Under the pieces are notes generated by a model. That model was not told the DNA's origin and searched no databases. It saw nothing but the letters and a program-made list of their open reading frames with translations. Below, in pieces: positions 39,208 to 49,818 of a stretch of DNA of 64,000 nucleotides (its first letter is position 1; the number at the start of each line of letters is the position of its first letter). The position numbers and the translations under genes are program-made. Origin of the DNA: an uncultured Pelagibacteraceae bacterium (lineage in GTDB: Bacteria > Pseudomonadota > Alphaproteobacteria > Pelagibacterales > Pelagibacteraceae); assembly GCA_902560815.1 (NCBI GenBank), contig CACENP010000005.1, forward strand, positions 1 to 64,000, read 5' to 3'.

Positions 39208-40748
39208 TGAAAAAAATAAAAAAGGCCATCGTTTCAGTATCAGATAAAAAAAATTTAAAATTTTTATTAAAGACTTTATCAAAACATAAAATTGAAATTA
39301 TAAGCTCTGGAGGTACTTTTAAAGAAATAAAAAAATTAGGCTTTAAGTGTTTGGAAATATCAAAATTTACTGGCTCTAAAGAAATTTTAAGTGGAAGAGT
39401 TAAAACTTTACATCCAAAAATTCATTCTGGAATTTTGAGTATAAGAAGTAGCAAGTCACATTCAAATGATTTAAAAAAAAATAGTTATGAAGAAATTGAT
39501 CTTGTCATTGTGAATTTTTATCCTTTTGAAAATACTTTAAAAAATACAAATAACCAAAAAAAAATAATAGAAAATATTGATATCGGTGGACCTACAATGG
39601 TTCGCTCAGCAGCTAAAAATTATAATGATGTTGCTGTAATAACGAATTATAATCAGTATCAAGAATTGTCTAATGAATTAAAAGTAAATAAAGGTTGCAC
39701 CACTTTAAATTTTAGAAAAAGAATGTCTGTATTGGCCTTTAATGAAACAGCCTACTATGAAGCAATAATATCAAATTATTTTAATTCTGATTCGAAAATC
39801 TTATTTCCTAAAAAAAAAATATTTTTTGGTAATTTAATTGAAAATTTAAGATATGGGGAAAATCCACACCAAAGTGCAGCTATTTATTCGATTAATAAAG
39901 AATTAAACCTTAACCAGTTGCATGGAAAAAAGTTAAGTTATAACAACTATAATGATATTTTTTCTGCACTTTTAATCTCAAAATCTTTACCCAAAAATAC
40001 TGGCACTGTTATTTTAAAACATTCTAATCCTTGCGGCGTTTCTATAAATAAAAATAACTTTAAAAGTTATAAATTTGCCTTAGCTTGTGATCCAATAAGT
40101 GCCTTTGGAGGTATAATTTGTTGTAATTATAAAATCAGTAAAAAGTTAGCCCTGGAGTTAAAAAAAATATTTTTTGAAGTAATAATTTGTAAAAGTATAG
40201 ACAATGATGCTCTAAAAATATTGAAACTTAAAAAAAATTTAAGAATTATTGATGCTAGTAAATTTAATAATAATAACTTACAAAATATATCATCAGTGTC
40301 TAATAACATTTTGATACAATCTTTGGATAATTTTCCTTTTTCAAAGTCTAACTTTAAAGTTGTTTCTAAAAATAAGCCTAATTTACAAACATTTAAAAAT
40401 TTAATATTTACATTTAATATTTGTCGTTTTGTTAAATCAAATGCAATTGTTATATCTAATAAGGACTCGACTATAGGAATTGGATCTGGACAACCTAGTA
40501 GATTGGATAGTTGTGAAATTGCAATAAATAAAATGAAAAAATTTCACAAAGAAAAATTAGATGATAAAATTATTGCTGCTTCTGATGCTTTTTTTCCATT
40601 TGTTGATGGTATTGAAAAATTAGTTCAAGCAGGAGTATCAGCAATCATCCAACCGTATGGTTCAATTAGAGACAAAGAAATAATTAAGTTTGCTAATAGA
40701 ACAAATACAATATTGGTATTTTCAAAAACTAGACACTTTAGACATTAG
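39207..40748 (+). CDS. purH: bifunctional AICAR formyltransferase/IMP cyclohydrolase
   Basis: AIVSVSDKKNL, SGRVKTLHPKIHSGIL, LKHSNPCGV, SDAFFPFVDGIE. Confidence 0.95.
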   Translation: MKKIKKAIVSVSDKKNLKFLLKTLSKHKIEIISSGGTFKEIKKLGFKCLEISKFTGSKEILSGRVKTLHPKIHSGILSIRSSKSHSNDLKKNSYEEIDLVIVNFYPFENTLKNTNNQKKIIENIDIGGPTMVRSAAKNYNDVAVITNYNQYQELSNELKVNKGCTTLNFRKRMSVLAFNETAYYEAIISNYFNSDSKILFPKKKIFFGNLIENLRYGENPHQSAAIYSINKELNLNQLHGKKLSYNNYNDIFSALLISKSLPKNTGTVILKHSNPCGVSINKNNFKSYKFALACDPISAFGGIICCNYKISKKLALELKKIFFEVIICKSIDNDALKILKLKKNLRIIDASKFNNNNLQNISSVSNNILIQSLDNFPFSKSNFKVVSKNKPNLQTFKNLIFTFNICRFVKSNAIVISNKDSTIGIGSGQPSRLDSCEIAINKMKKFHKEKLDDKIIAASDAFFPFVDGIEKLVQAGVSAIIQPYGSIRDKEIIKFANRTNTILVFSKTRHFRH

Positions 40749-41082
40749 AAATTTTATCAATTTTTGCTGCAAGAACAAAATCACTCTCATGTAAACCATT
40801 TATTGAATGTGTAAAAATTTTAATTTTAGCATATCCCCAACCAAACCAAATATCTGGATGATGTCCTTCTTTTTCAGCGATATCTCCAACTTTGTTTATA
40901 AAACCTTGACTTTCCAAAAAATTATTAAATTTAAATTGTTTAACTAGATAATATGTTTTTTGGTCATCCGATTTAACTTCCCAACCATCAACTTTTTTTA
41001 AATATTTGTGTATTTCACTTAAATCAAAGCTCGGAATTCCACCCTCACAAGGGATACATTTTTTATCTGCTAAATCAGTCAT
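40738..41082 (-). CDS. 4a-hydroxytetrahydrobiopterin dehydratase (pterin carbinolamine dehydratase)
   Basis: KEGHHPDIWFGWGYAKIKIFTHSINGLHESDFVLAAKID; start trimmed to 41082 because the track extension runs through a tRNA. Confidence 0.9.
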   Translation of the reverse strand: MTDLADKKCIPCEGGIPSFDLSEIHKYLKKVDGWEVKSDDQKTYYLVKQFKFNNFLESQGFINKVGDIAEKEGHHPDIWFGWGYAKIKIFTHSINGLHESDFVLAAKIDKISNV

Positions 41083-41099
41083 TTTCTCCTTTAATAAAT

Positions 41100-41174
41100 T
41101 GGAGCGGGCAATGGGACTTGAACCCACGACCTTCTCGTTGGCAACGAGACGCTCTACCACTGAGCTATGCCCGC
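41100..41174 (-). tRNA. tRNA-Gly(GCC)
   Basis: GCGGGCATAGCTCAGTGGTAGAGCGTCTCGTTGCCAACGAGAAGGTCGTGGGTTCAAGTCCCATTGCCCGCTCCA; cloverleaf, anticodon GCC, encoded CCA. Confidence 0.97.
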
Positions 41175-41191
41175 TTATTAAATAATGATTA

Positions 41192-41217
41192 TAAATTGCA
41201 AGTTTTAAATTGCAAGT
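41192..41217. repeat. Tandem duplication, 14-bp period
   Basis: taaattgcaagt at 41192-41203 and 41206-41217. Confidence 0.6.
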
Positions 41218-41312
41218 AATTAGAAAAATTTAGAAAATAAATTATCTTAAAATTAACAATTAAATATCTGTGTACATTTACCCAATAAGTACTATGCCAA
41301 CAAGTTTTGTAT

Positions 41313-41339
41313 TGATAGATTATTTCTGATAGATTATTT
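41313..41339. repeat. Tandem duplication, 14-bp period, abutting start codon
   Basis: tgatagattattt at 41313-41325 and 41327-41339; ATG at 41342. Confidence 0.7.
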
Positions 41340-41341
41340 TT

Positions 41342-41986
41342 ATGAATAAAGTATTACAAAATTTACCAAAAGAAATTCCAGTTTTCCCATTGTCAAACTT
41401 TATAATTTTCCCAAAAACCACCGTACCGTTAAATATTTTTGAACCAAGGTATATAGAAATGGTTAATGATGCAATGAAAGGGAACCGAATTATTGGAATG
41501 ATACAACCAAGGAAATCTACGCTGACTGTTCCTCCTCTTTATAAAGTAGGTTGTGCTGGTAAAATTATTAGTTTTAATGAAACTGAAGATGGAAGATATT
41601 TAATTATTTTGAGCGGTACAAGTAGATTTAAAATTATTGAAGAATTAGAAACTGAGAGACTCTATAGAAAATTCAGAGTAGATTTTAAAGATTTTTTATA
41701 TGATTTAGATGAAAAAAACGAAGAAATTAAATTTTCTGACTTAGAGTTAATTTTTAAAAATTTAAAATCATTATTTGTTAAGCAAGGATATAAGATTGAT
41801 TGGAATGAATTAAAAAAACAAAGCCTAAACCAAACTATAAACACATTGGCTATGGCTTCACCGTTTTCCTTAGAAGAAAAACAAGTATTATTAGAAACAA
41901 TAAATTTAAATGAAAGAAAGAAAAAACTAGAACAAATTTTATCTACATATAGTTTTGATAATTTTGAAAACAAAACAATTCAATAA
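41342..41986 (+). CDS. LON peptidase substrate-binding domain protein
   Basis: IPVFPLSNFIIFPKTTVPLNIFEPRYIEMVNDAM. Confidence 0.92.
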   Translation: MNKVLQNLPKEIPVFPLSNFIIFPKTTVPLNIFEPRYIEMVNDAMKGNRIIGMIQPRKSTLTVPPLYKVGCAGKIISFNETEDGRYLIILSGTSRFKIIEELETERLYRKFRVDFKDFLYDLDEKNEEIKFSDLELIFKNLKSLFVKQGYKIDWNELKKQSLNQTINTLAMASPFSLEEKQVLLETINLNERKKKLEQILSTYSFDNFENKTIQ

Positions 41987-43081
41987 TTAAATAAAACCAT
42001 TATCAGCAAATCTTGTTGAGTATTTTTTAAATAAAGAATTTTTTTCTAAAAAATAAAATATTTTATTTGAATAATTATTATTAAATTTATTATCAAATTT
42101 AAAAAACTCAAAAATAAAATTAATACTACTGGCGTAAAGATAATTAAAATGTTTTGTTTTCTTTTCGAATTCCTGTAACAGAGATTGATCTAATGGTAAT
42201 CCAAGTTCGATTTTTTCATCTATTAAACAAGATAATATTTTAATATCCCTTATCGTCATATTAAGACCTTGTCCTGCTAATGGATGAATTTTATGCAAAC
42301 TATCACCAAAACTTAATATATTTTTGTAGTAATAATTTTTTAATAAAGAGCCTTTCAAATTAACTTTTTCAAATTTTGAAAAAGATACAATTGAAAATTT
42401 CTTATTATATTTTTTTACTAGATTTAAAATTTCAGTTTCTGAAAGATTTTTAAAATTTTTATAAATTGAAAAAACAATTGAAGTTTCTTTGTTTGAACAT
42501 GGCAAGAATGCAATTGGGCCAAATTTGGTAAAAACTTGATAGGCCATTCGATTATCACATTTTTTATGTTTAATTAAAGCTGTATAGGCTAAACTGTTAT
42601 AATCTTTATTTTGTCTTTTAAAAAAAATTTCTTTCGAAATTTTATTATTTTCGTTAAAATTTATTATTAAATCAAATTGATTTTTATTATTTACTATTGA
42701 ATTATAAAAAGATTCTTTATTTTTTTTAACTACATTAACGACCTTGCTATTTTTTATATTTTTTTCAAGTAAATTAATAAAATCATAATTTTTAATAATT
42801 GAAAAAAGTTTATCATTTGTTTTTCCAAAATTTAGTATTTCAGCATTATTTTTTAAGTCATTAAATATTTTAATATATTTTACAGACCAAGCAAATTTTT
42901 CTACAAAAATTTTTTCACTAGTCAAAAAATCTACATTTTTTTTTGTAATACCAATAGTTCTGTTACTAAACTTATTTTCGTAATGATTTTCTTTAAATAT
43001 TGAAATGTTAATACTTTTGTTACTCAAAATATTTGCTAGTAACAAACATGGTATCCCTGAGCCAATTAAACATATTTTCAT
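41987..43081 (-). CDS. FAD-dependent monooxygenase, UbiH/UbiF/COQ6-like
   Basis: N-terminal dinucleotide fold; ILSFGDSLHKIHPLAGQGLNMTIRDIKIL. Confidence 0.88.
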   Translation of the reverse strand: MKICLIGSGIPCLLLANILSNKSINISIFKENHYENKFSNRTIGITKKNVDFLTSEKIFVEKFAWSVKYIKIFNDLKNNAEILNFGKTNDKLFSIIKNYDFINLLEKNIKNSKVVNVVKKNKESFYNSIVNNKNQFDLIINFNENNKISKEIFFKRQNKDYNSLAYTALIKHKKCDNRMAYQVFTKFGPIAFLPCSNKETSIVFSIYKNFKNLSETEILNLVKKYNKKFSIVSFSKFEKVNLKGSLLKNYYYKNILSFGDSLHKIHPLAGQGLNMTIRDIKILSCLIDEKIELGLPLDQSLLQEFEKKTKHFNYLYASSINFIFEFFKFDNKFNNNYSNKIFYFLEKNSLFKKYSTRFADNGFI

Positions 43082-43147
43082 AATTAAATTTTAATTTTAA
43101 CAATAAATATTAAATGATACAAAGTTACAAACTAGATTCTTTATAAA

Positions 43148-45241
43148 ATGAATATAAAAGATTTAAGTAAAAAAAGCCTTGATTTTACTATAAAAAGGGT
43201 AGCGGAAATAATAGGATTATTTCTAATATGTGTTTCTGTTTTATTTTTTATAGCACTCGTAAGCTATTCTCCTGAGGATCCTAATTTTATATTTTCAAAT
43301 AATAATGATATAAAAAATATCTTAGGTTTCCAGGGTAGTTATATCTCTGATCTTTTTTTTCAGTCAATTGGTTTAATATCTTTTCTAATTTCTTTCACCA
43401 TTTTTTTTACTGGTATTAATTTAATAAAAAATAAAAATTATTTGATTATTATTGAAAATATTTTTTATTTAACTTTATACTCTATTCTTGGATCTGTATT
43501 TTTAACAACTTTTTATCCAAATTCATTCTGGCTTTATATAAATGGAAATGGGGGATTTGTTGGAAATTTTTTTAAAGATACTTTTTTATCAAATATATTA
43601 AATTTAAATAAAGATATTTCGTACTATATACTTTTTATCGTAATAGTGATTGTTTTTTTAATTAGTATAAATTTAAATATTAAGTATTTATTCAATATTT
43701 TTAAAAATATTTTCATAAAAATAAATAAATCAAAAATTAAAACAAAGGTTGAAGACAATAGTTTTGAAAATGAAAAAGAAATTATAATTGAAGATACTCA
43801 AAAACCTACTCAAGAAAATTTACCATTTAGTAAAAAAGGTGATGAAAATTTAAGCAAATATAAATTTAAACTTCCTCCTATTGACTATTTAAAGAAACCT
43901 ACAAAAAGCGAGCGAGAAAAAAATTTAAATGAGGACAAGGTTTATGAGGGTACTTTAGAGAAAATACTCTTGGATTTTGGTGTCGAAGGAAAAATTAAAA
44001 AAGTTAGTCGAGGACCTGTGGTAACATTAAATGAATTTGAACCGGCCGCTGGAGTAAAAGTTTCTAAAATAATAAATTTGTCAGAGGACATTGCGAGAAA
44101 TACGAGTTCAGAATCAGCAAGAATAGCAACAATTCCTGGAAGTATGACTATTGGGATTGAACTTCCAAATACATCGAGGGAAAATGTTTATTTGAGCGAA
44201 ATTATTTCTAGTACAAATTTTGTTAAAAAAGATATTAAGCTACCAATTGCTCTAGGAAAAAGTATTTCAGGAGTTCCGATTGTGGGAGACCTTAATTCTA
44301 TGCCACACTTGTTAATTGCAGGAACCACTGGTTCAGGAAAATCAGTTTGTATAAATACAATAATTTTATCATTACTTTACAAGCACGGACCAGATAAATG
44401 TAAGTTTATTTTAATTGATCCAAAAATGTTAGAGTTGTCTACCTACGAAGGTATTCCTCATCTTCTATGTCCAGTTATTACAGAGGCAAAAAGAGCTGCG
44501 TCTGTTTTAGGTTGGGTAGTTAAAGAAATGGAAAGCAGATACAGATTAATGACAAAAGTAGGAGTGAAAAATATAGAGGGTTATAACTCCAAACATAAAC
44601 TTCCTATGCCTTACATAGTTGTAATTGTAGATGAAATGTCAGACCTAATGCTTGTATCTGGAAAAGAAATAGAAGGTTATATTCAAAAATTATCTCAAAT
44701 GGCAAGAGCAGCTGGAATACACATAATTATGGCTACCCAAAGACCTAGTGTGGATGTAATTACAGGTACTATAAAAGCAAATTTTCCTACTCGAATTTCT
44801 TTTCAAGTAACTTCAAAAATAGATAGTAGAACTATATTGGGTGAACAGGGTGCTGAACAATTGCTAGGAAAAGGTGATATGCTTTATATGTCTTCTGCAA
44901 ATAAAATAGTTAGAATACATGCGCCATTCGTATCAGAAAGTGAAATCGAAAAAATAAATAATTACTTACGAGCGCAAGCTGAACCAGATTATGTAGATGA
45001 AATTTTAAATTTTGCAGATGAAAAAGAAATCGGAAAAAATTTAAACGATAGTGAAAATCAAGATGAATTATATAATTCGGCATTAGATTTAATTAAGTCA
45101 GAAGGAAAAGCATCAACTTCTTTTTTACAAAGAAAATTACAAATTGGATACAATAGAGCAGCTAGAATAATTGATATGATGGAAGCAAATGGGGAAGTCA
45201 GTAAAGCTAATCATGTAGGTAAGAGAGAGGTTTTAAAATGA
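43148..45241 (+). CDS. ftsK: DNA translocase FtsK
   Basis: MPHLLIAGTTGSGKSVCINTII, IHIIMATQRPSVDVITGTIKANFPTRISFQV, C-terminal winged helix. Confidence 0.96.
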   Translation: MNIKDLSKKSLDFTIKRVAEIIGLFLICVSVLFFIALVSYSPEDPNFIFSNNNDIKNILGFQGSYISDLFFQSIGLISFLISFTIFFTGINLIKNKNYLIIIENIFYLTLYSILGSVFLTTFYPNSFWLYINGNGGFVGNFFKDTFLSNILNLNKDISYYILFIVIVIVFLISINLNIKYLFNIFKNIFIKINKSKIKTKVEDNSFENEKEIIIEDTQKPTQENLPFSKKGDENLSKYKFKLPPIDYLKKPTKSEREKNLNEDKVYEGTLEKILLDFGVEGKIKKVSRGPVVTLNEFEPAAGVKVSKIINLSEDIARNTSSESARIATIPGSMTIGIELPNTSRENVYLSEIISSTNFVKKDIKLPIALGKSISGVPIVGDLNSMPHLLIAGTTGSGKSVCINTIILSLLYKHGPDKCKFILIDPKMLELSTYEGIPHLLCPVITEAKRAASVLGWVVKEMESRYRLMTKVGVKNIEGYNSKHKLPMPYIVVIVDEMSDLMLVSGKEIEGYIQKLSQMARAAGIHIIMATQRPSVDVITGTIKANFPTRISFQVTSKIDSRTILGEQGAEQLLGKGDMLYMSSANKIVRIHAPFVSESEIEKINNYLRAQAEPDYVDEILNFADEKEIGKNLNDSENQDELYNSALDLIKSEGKASTSFLQRKLQIGYNRAARIIDMMEANGEVSKANHVGKREVLK

Positions 45242-45795
45242 AAAAAAAATTAATTTTAATTTTTTTTTTTTTAAATTTGATTAATTATTCATATGGATCA
45301 ACTGAAATTGAAATAATTAATAACTTTAAAAAAATAAATAATATTAGTTTTGATTTTGAGCAAAATATAAATGACAAAACTGAAAAAGGAAATTGCATAA
45401 TTCAATATCCCAATAAAATGTATTGTAATTATGATAACTTAAAAAAAAAAGTAGTCGTATCAAATGGAACTTCACTAGTAATAAAAAATAGGCTTGGAAA
45501 AGAATATTTTTTATACCCTTTAAAGGAAACGCCATTAGAATTAATTTTAAATCAAAAATTATTAATAAATAAATTTAACAAGTTAAAAGCAAAATTAATT
45601 AATGAAATGTACTATAATTTTAATATAGAAAACAACGGAAATAAAATAAATATTTTTTTCGATAAAAATTCTTATGATTTAATTGGATGGCAAACAGAAG
45701 ATATTTATCAAAATCTAGTAATTACATATATTTATAATATTAAAAAAAATAAAAATATTGACGAAAAATTATTTAATTTGCCTAAACAGCATTAA
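45238..45795 (+). CDS. lolA: outer membrane lipoprotein carrier protein LolA
   Basis: Signal peptide; NISFDFEQNINDKTEKGNCIIQYPNKMYCNY. Confidence 0.85.
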   Translation: MKKKLILIFFFLNLINYSYGSTEIEIINNFKKINNISFDFEQNINDKTEKGNCIIQYPNKMYCNYDNLKKKVVVSNGTSLVIKNRLGKEYFLYPLKETPLELILNQKLLINKFNKLKAKLINEMYYNFNIENNGNKINIFFDKNSYDLIGWQTEDIYQNLVITYIYNIKKNKNIDEKLFNLPKQH

Positions 45796-46299
45796 CTAAA
45801 TACATATAGTATCAGTTTGGAATATTTTCATTCCTCTTGAAATATAGTTACTTAGTGCATGTTTATGGTCTAAAGAACATGTATGAACCCAAACTCTTTT
45901 TGAGTTCTTTTCAAAAGATTTTTTAATTGCCTCAGACAAAAGATAGCCACCTAATTTTTTACCAAAATATTCCTCTAAAATACCAAAATAAGCAATTTCA
46001 CATTCTAATTTTTCATTATTAAAATTTTGCTCAAAGTATCCAACTAAATCCTCTTTATTTTTTAAAATATAAGTTACAACGCTTGAATTATTAATATAAT
46101 TAATCCATTTTTTATCGTTCCAACTTAACCTATCTGTCCACCTATGATTTTTTCCAATTTCTTTATAAAAAAATTTATTTAACTGAAAGTCTGGCGGATC
46201 AACTTTTTCTAAAATTACATTTTCATTTGGTTTATTTTCTTCTACCAGCTCATTTATAGATCTAATTTCTAAATAATTTCTTTTTACTGGATTGTTCAC
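45796..46299 (-). CDS. GNAT family N-acetyltransferase
   Basis: CEIAYFGILEEYFGKKLGGYLLSEAI, VWVHTCSLDHKHALSNYISRGMKIF. Confidence 0.88.
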   Translation of the reverse strand: MNNPVKRNYLEIRSINELVEENKPNENVILEKVDPPDFQLNKFFYKEIGKNHRWTDRLSWNDKKWINYINNSSVVTYILKNKEDLVGYFEQNFNNEKLECEIAYFGILEEYFGKKLGGYLLSEAIKKSFEKNSKRVWVHTCSLDHKHALSNYISRGMKIFQTDTICI

Positions 46300-46661
46300 T
46301 GAACCATTTTTCCAACATTTTCACCACCAAATAGATGAAAATGTAAATGTGGAACCTCTTGTCCTCCGTCTTCACTTATGTTCGCTAATACTCTGTATCC
46401 TTTTCCAGTATCTACAGAAATTCCTAATTTTTTTGCTACATTATTTATTCCCTTTAATAATCCTACCATTTCTTCAGGGGAAGCATTCTGACTAAAATCA
46501 TCAAGATCAACATATTTACCTTTTGGAATAACTAGTGCATGAATTTTTTTCTGCGGATTAATATCGTGGAAAGATAAAACGAAATCATCTTCATAAATTT
46601 TTTTACAAGGAATTTCTCCTCTAAGTATTTTTGCAAAAATATTATTGTTGTCGTAACTCAT
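46296..46661 (-). CDS. HIT family (histidine triad) protein
   Basis: FAKILRGEIPCKKIYEDD, GQEVPHLHFHLFGGE. Confidence 0.93.
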   Translation of the reverse strand: MSYDNNNIFAKILRGEIPCKKIYEDDFVLSFHDINPQKKIHALVIPKGKYVDLDDFSQNASPEEMVGLLKGINNVAKKLGISVDTGKGYRVLANISEDGGQEVPHLHFHLFGGENVGKMVQ

Positions 46662-46930
46662 TTTTTTCTTTTATTTAATTCTTCCATTACTTCTTCAATT
46701 TTAACATTATTTGCCTCTAAATATATTATCAAGTGATAAAAAACATCTGCAGCTTCGTGGATTTTATTTGAATTTTTTTCTACGGCTTCAATTAATTCAT
46801 TTATTTCTTCTAAAACTTTTTCTTTACTTAAAGATTTATTACTTAAAAGTTTATTGGTATAAGAACCCTCGACTGGATTATTTTTTCTATCTCTTGCAAG
46901 TTTAAATAAACTTTCTAGTGTATTAAGCAT
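46658..46930 (-). CDS. hisE: phosphoribosyl-ATP pyrophosphatase
   Basis: SYTNKLLSNKSLSKEKVLEEINELIEAVE, EAADVFYHLIIYLEA. Confidence 0.92.
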   Translation of the reverse strand: MLNTLESLFKLARDRKNNPVEGSYTNKLLSNKSLSKEKVLEEINELIEAVEKNSNKIHEAADVFYHLIIYLEANNVKIEEVMEELNKRKK

Positions 46931-46931
46931 A

Positions 46932-47687
46932 CTAAATCCTAACTGGAATCCCTTTTGTTTTCAAATATTCTTTAGCCTCTTTAACAGAAAATTTACCGTA
47001 GTGAAATATAGATGCGGCCAAAACTGCGCTAGCTTTTCCGAGTTTAATTCCATCAACTAAGTGGTCTAAATTACCTACTCCGCCTGATGCAATTACTGGA
47101 ATATTTACTTTTGATGATATCTTAGACATTAAATCAATGTCATAACCAACCTGGGTTCCATCTCTATCCATTGATGTTACTAGTAATTCTCCAGCACCGT
47201 TTTCTTCCATTTTTTTTGCAAATTCTAATGCATCAATACCTGTATTGTTTCTTCCGCCATGAGTAAAAACCTCCCATTTATCTCCATTTAATTTAGCATC
47301 AATTGCTACCACGATACACTGTGAACCAAATTTTTTTGAGCTATTAAGAACTACTTTTGAGTTTTCTACAGCTGCTGTATTTATAGAAACTTTGTCAGCA
47401 CCACAGTTAAGCAATTTGTTAATATCCTCTACACTTCTGACCCCTCCACCTACAGTTAAAGGAACAAAACATTTCTTTGAAGTTTTTTCTACAACATCAT
47501 AAATAATATCTCTATTTTCATTAGATGCTGTAATATCTAAAAAACAAATCTCATCTGCTCCACCATCAGAATAAATTTTGGCTTGTTCAACTGGATCGCC
47601 GGCATCTTTTAAATCAACAAAATTAATGCCCTTAACAACCCGACCGTTTTTAACATCTAAACAAGGAATTATTCTATTTTTAAGCAT
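46932..47687 (-). CDS. hisF: imidazole glycerol phosphate synthase subunit HisF
   Basis: [34 protein letters not shown]. Confidence 0.97.
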   Translation of the reverse strand: MLKNRIIPCLDVKNGRVVKGINFVDLKDAGDPVEQAKIYSDGGADEICFLDITASNENRDIIYDVVEKTSKKCFVPLTVGGGVRSVEDINKLLNCGADKVSINTAAVENSKVVLNSSKKFGSQCIVVAIDAKLNGDKWEVFTHGGRNNTGIDALEFAKKMEENGAGELLVTSMDRDGTQVGYDIDLMSKISSKVNIPVIASGGVGNLDHLVDGIKLGKASAVLAASIFHYGKFSVKEAKEYLKTKGIPVRI

Positions 47688-48396
47688 CTTCTTTTACCAA
47701 CTCCTCTAATTTGATATCACCATCATAGATAGCTTTACCAACTATTATACCTTCAACATTTTTTAAATTCTTAGCCTTTTTAATGTCATCTATTGATGAA
47801 ACTCCGCCAGATATTATCACAGGACAATTTGATATCTCCGCAACTTTTGATGTCTCATCAAAATTTGGGCCTTGTTTCATGCCATCTCGATTAATATCAG
47901 TATAAATTAATCTACTTACACCATAATCATTAACTTCTTTTAAAAAATCCATTGTTAATTTATTAGAATTTTCTTTCCAACCAGATACAGATAGATATCC
48001 ATCTTTAGCATCTAAGCCTAGAGCAATTTTATTTATAAATTTTTCACAGGCTTCTTTTAAAAAGTTTTTGTTTTTTATAGCAGCACTACCTAAAATTACT
48101 TTTTCAACACCAGCATCAATATATTTTTGAATACTCTCAAAGTTTCTAATTCCACCACCTATTTCAATTTTAAGATCAAATTTACTAATTATATCTTGAA
48201 TAATATCTAAACTAGCTGTTTCACCGGTTAAAGCTCCATCTAAATCTACAATATGAAGATTTTTAAAGCCATGATTTTTATATTCAGCTGCTTGCTCAAC
48301 TGGAGATATTTCATATTCAGTTTTATTATCAAAGTCTCCTTTAACTAACCTCACACATTTTTTATCTTTAATATCTATAGCAGGAAATATTTTCAT
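47680..48396 (-). CDS. hisA: phosphoribosylformimino-5-aminoimidazole carboxamide ribotide isomerase HisA
   Basis: [32 protein letters not shown]. Confidence 0.97.
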   Translation of the reverse strand: MKIFPAIDIKDKKCVRLVKGDFDNKTEYEISPVEQAAEYKNHGFKNLHIVDLDGALTGETASLDIIQDIISKFDLKIEIGGGIRNFESIQKYIDAGVEKVILGSAAIKNKNFLKEACEKFINKIALGLDAKDGYLSVSGWKENSNKLTMDFLKEVNDYGVSRLIYTDINRDGMKQGPNFDETSKVAEISNCPVIISGGVSSIDDIKKAKNLKNVEGIIVGKAIYDGDIKLEELVKEDA

Positions 48397-48503
48397 TTTT
48401 TCTTATTTTTTTTTAATAAAATTTTATAAATACCATCTAGCCTTACAGCTATAGCCAATAAAATACTAAAAATTCCCAATAATAACCAAGTTTCGAAATC
48501 CAT
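48393..48503 (-). CDS. putative 36-aa single-TM protein between hisH and hisA
   Basis: Not in ORF track; ATG 1 nt after hisH stop, ATGA overlap with hisA start; [36 protein letters not shown]. Confidence 0.55.
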   Translation of the reverse strand: MDFETWLLLGIFSILLAIAVRLDGIYKILLKKNKKK

Positions 48504-48504
48504 C

Positions 48505-49131
48505 TTATAAGTTAATAAAATTATTAATTATTTTAAGTCCTATTTTATCACTTTTTTCGGGATGAAATTGTGTTCCAAAAATATTTTCTTTTTCAACAGA
48601 ACAAACTATGTTTGATGAATAATCTGTTGTTGCTGAAATTACAGTTTTATCTTTTGGAATAAATTCATAGCTATGTACAAAATACATGTGAGAGTTATTT
48701 TCTATATTTTTAAAAATCTTACTATCTTTAATAAAATTTATTTGATTCCAACCAATATGAGGAAGTTTATATTTTCCATTTTGATTATCTATCTTTGATA
48801 CCTTTCCCGATATCCAGCCTAAACCTTTTGTTTCTGTTTCTTCATAACCAATATCCGCAAACATTTGTAAACCAACACAAATTCCAAGAAGAGGTTTTTT
48901 GTTGGTAATTGCAAATTCACTTAATGTATCAACTAAACCATTTATGTTATTAAGCGCATCAACACAACTTTTAAACGAACCTTGGCCTGGTAAAACAACT
49001 TTATCAGAAGATTTAATCTTGTTTAAATCTGAAGTTACTTCAATATTTACTTTATCTCTCGCAACTTCCTCAAAGGAGTTTATTACCGAGCTTATATTGC
49101 CCGAATTATAATCAACAATTGTGACGTTCAT
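48505..49131 (-). CDS. hisH: imidazole glycerol phosphate synthase subunit HisH
   Basis: VTIVDYNSGNISSV, KPLLGICVGLQMFAD, FGTQFHPEKS. Confidence 0.97.
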   Translation of the reverse strand: MNVTIVDYNSGNISSVINSFEEVARDKVNIEVTSDLNKIKSSDKVVLPGQGSFKSCVDALNNINGLVDTLSEFAITNKKPLLGICVGLQMFADIGYEETETKGLGWISGKVSKIDNQNGKYKLPHIGWNQINFIKDSKIFKNIENNSHMYFVHSYEFIPKDKTVISATTDYSSNIVCSVEKENIFGTQFHPEKSDKIGLKIINNFINL

Positions 49132-49136
49132 TAAAC

Positions 49137-49727
49137 TTATAATGAGCCTTTAGTTGATGGAATACTCTTTTTATTTCTTGGATCCATCTCCAACGCAGCT
49201 CTCAATGATCTTGCCAAACCTTTAAAGCAAGACTCAATAATATGGTGGCTATTGTCACCATAAATATTTTCAACGTGCAAAGTAATACCAGCAGCTTGTG
49301 AAAATGCTTGGAACCATTCTTTAAATAATTCTGTATCCATTTCACCAAGCTTTTCTACTTTAAGATTAACCTTCCAGATTAAATAAGGTCTATTTGAAAC
49401 ATCAATTGCAACACGTGTTAATGTTTCATCCATAGGTATCATTGCATGTGCATATCTTTTAATTCCAATAAATTTCTTTGAAGCTTTTTTCAAACACTCA
49501 CCAATAGCTATCCCTGTATCTTCTGTAGTATGGTGTAAATCTATATGTGTATCTCCCCTGGCTTTAATATTCATATCCATAGAAGAATGCTTTGATAATT
49601 GCTCGAGCATATGATCTAAAAATCCTATACCTGTGTCAATTTTATACTTACCTTTGCCGTCAATGTTTAAATCAACAGCAATACTAGTCTCTTTAGTTTT
49701 TCTACTTATTTTTGCTTTTCTCTTCAT
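49137..49727 (-). CDS. hisB: imidazoleglycerol-phosphate dehydratase
   Basis: [33 protein letters not shown]. Confidence 0.97.
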   Translation of the reverse strand: MKRKAKISRKTKETSIAVDLNIDGKGKYKIDTGIGFLDHMLEQLSKHSSMDMNIKARGDTHIDLHHTTEDTGIAIGECLKKASKKFIGIKRYAHAMIPMDETLTRVAIDVSNRPYLIWKVNLKVEKLGEMDTELFKEWFQAFSQAAGITLHVENIYGDNSHHIIESCFKGLARSLRAALEMDPRNKKSIPSTKGSL

Positions 49728-49818
49728 AAATTAAAAATGGTATATATCTATTATTGAATTATGGCAATAATACTGGACCTGGGCTTGAACTATTGAATTT
49801 AGTATCCATTTATAAGGT

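Noticed and set aside
41083-41160. N-terminal extension MVERLVANEKVVGSSPIARSNLLKEK of ORF 40738..41160
   Set aside because: It is the translation of tRNA-Gly(GCC); the real start is the ATG at 41082.
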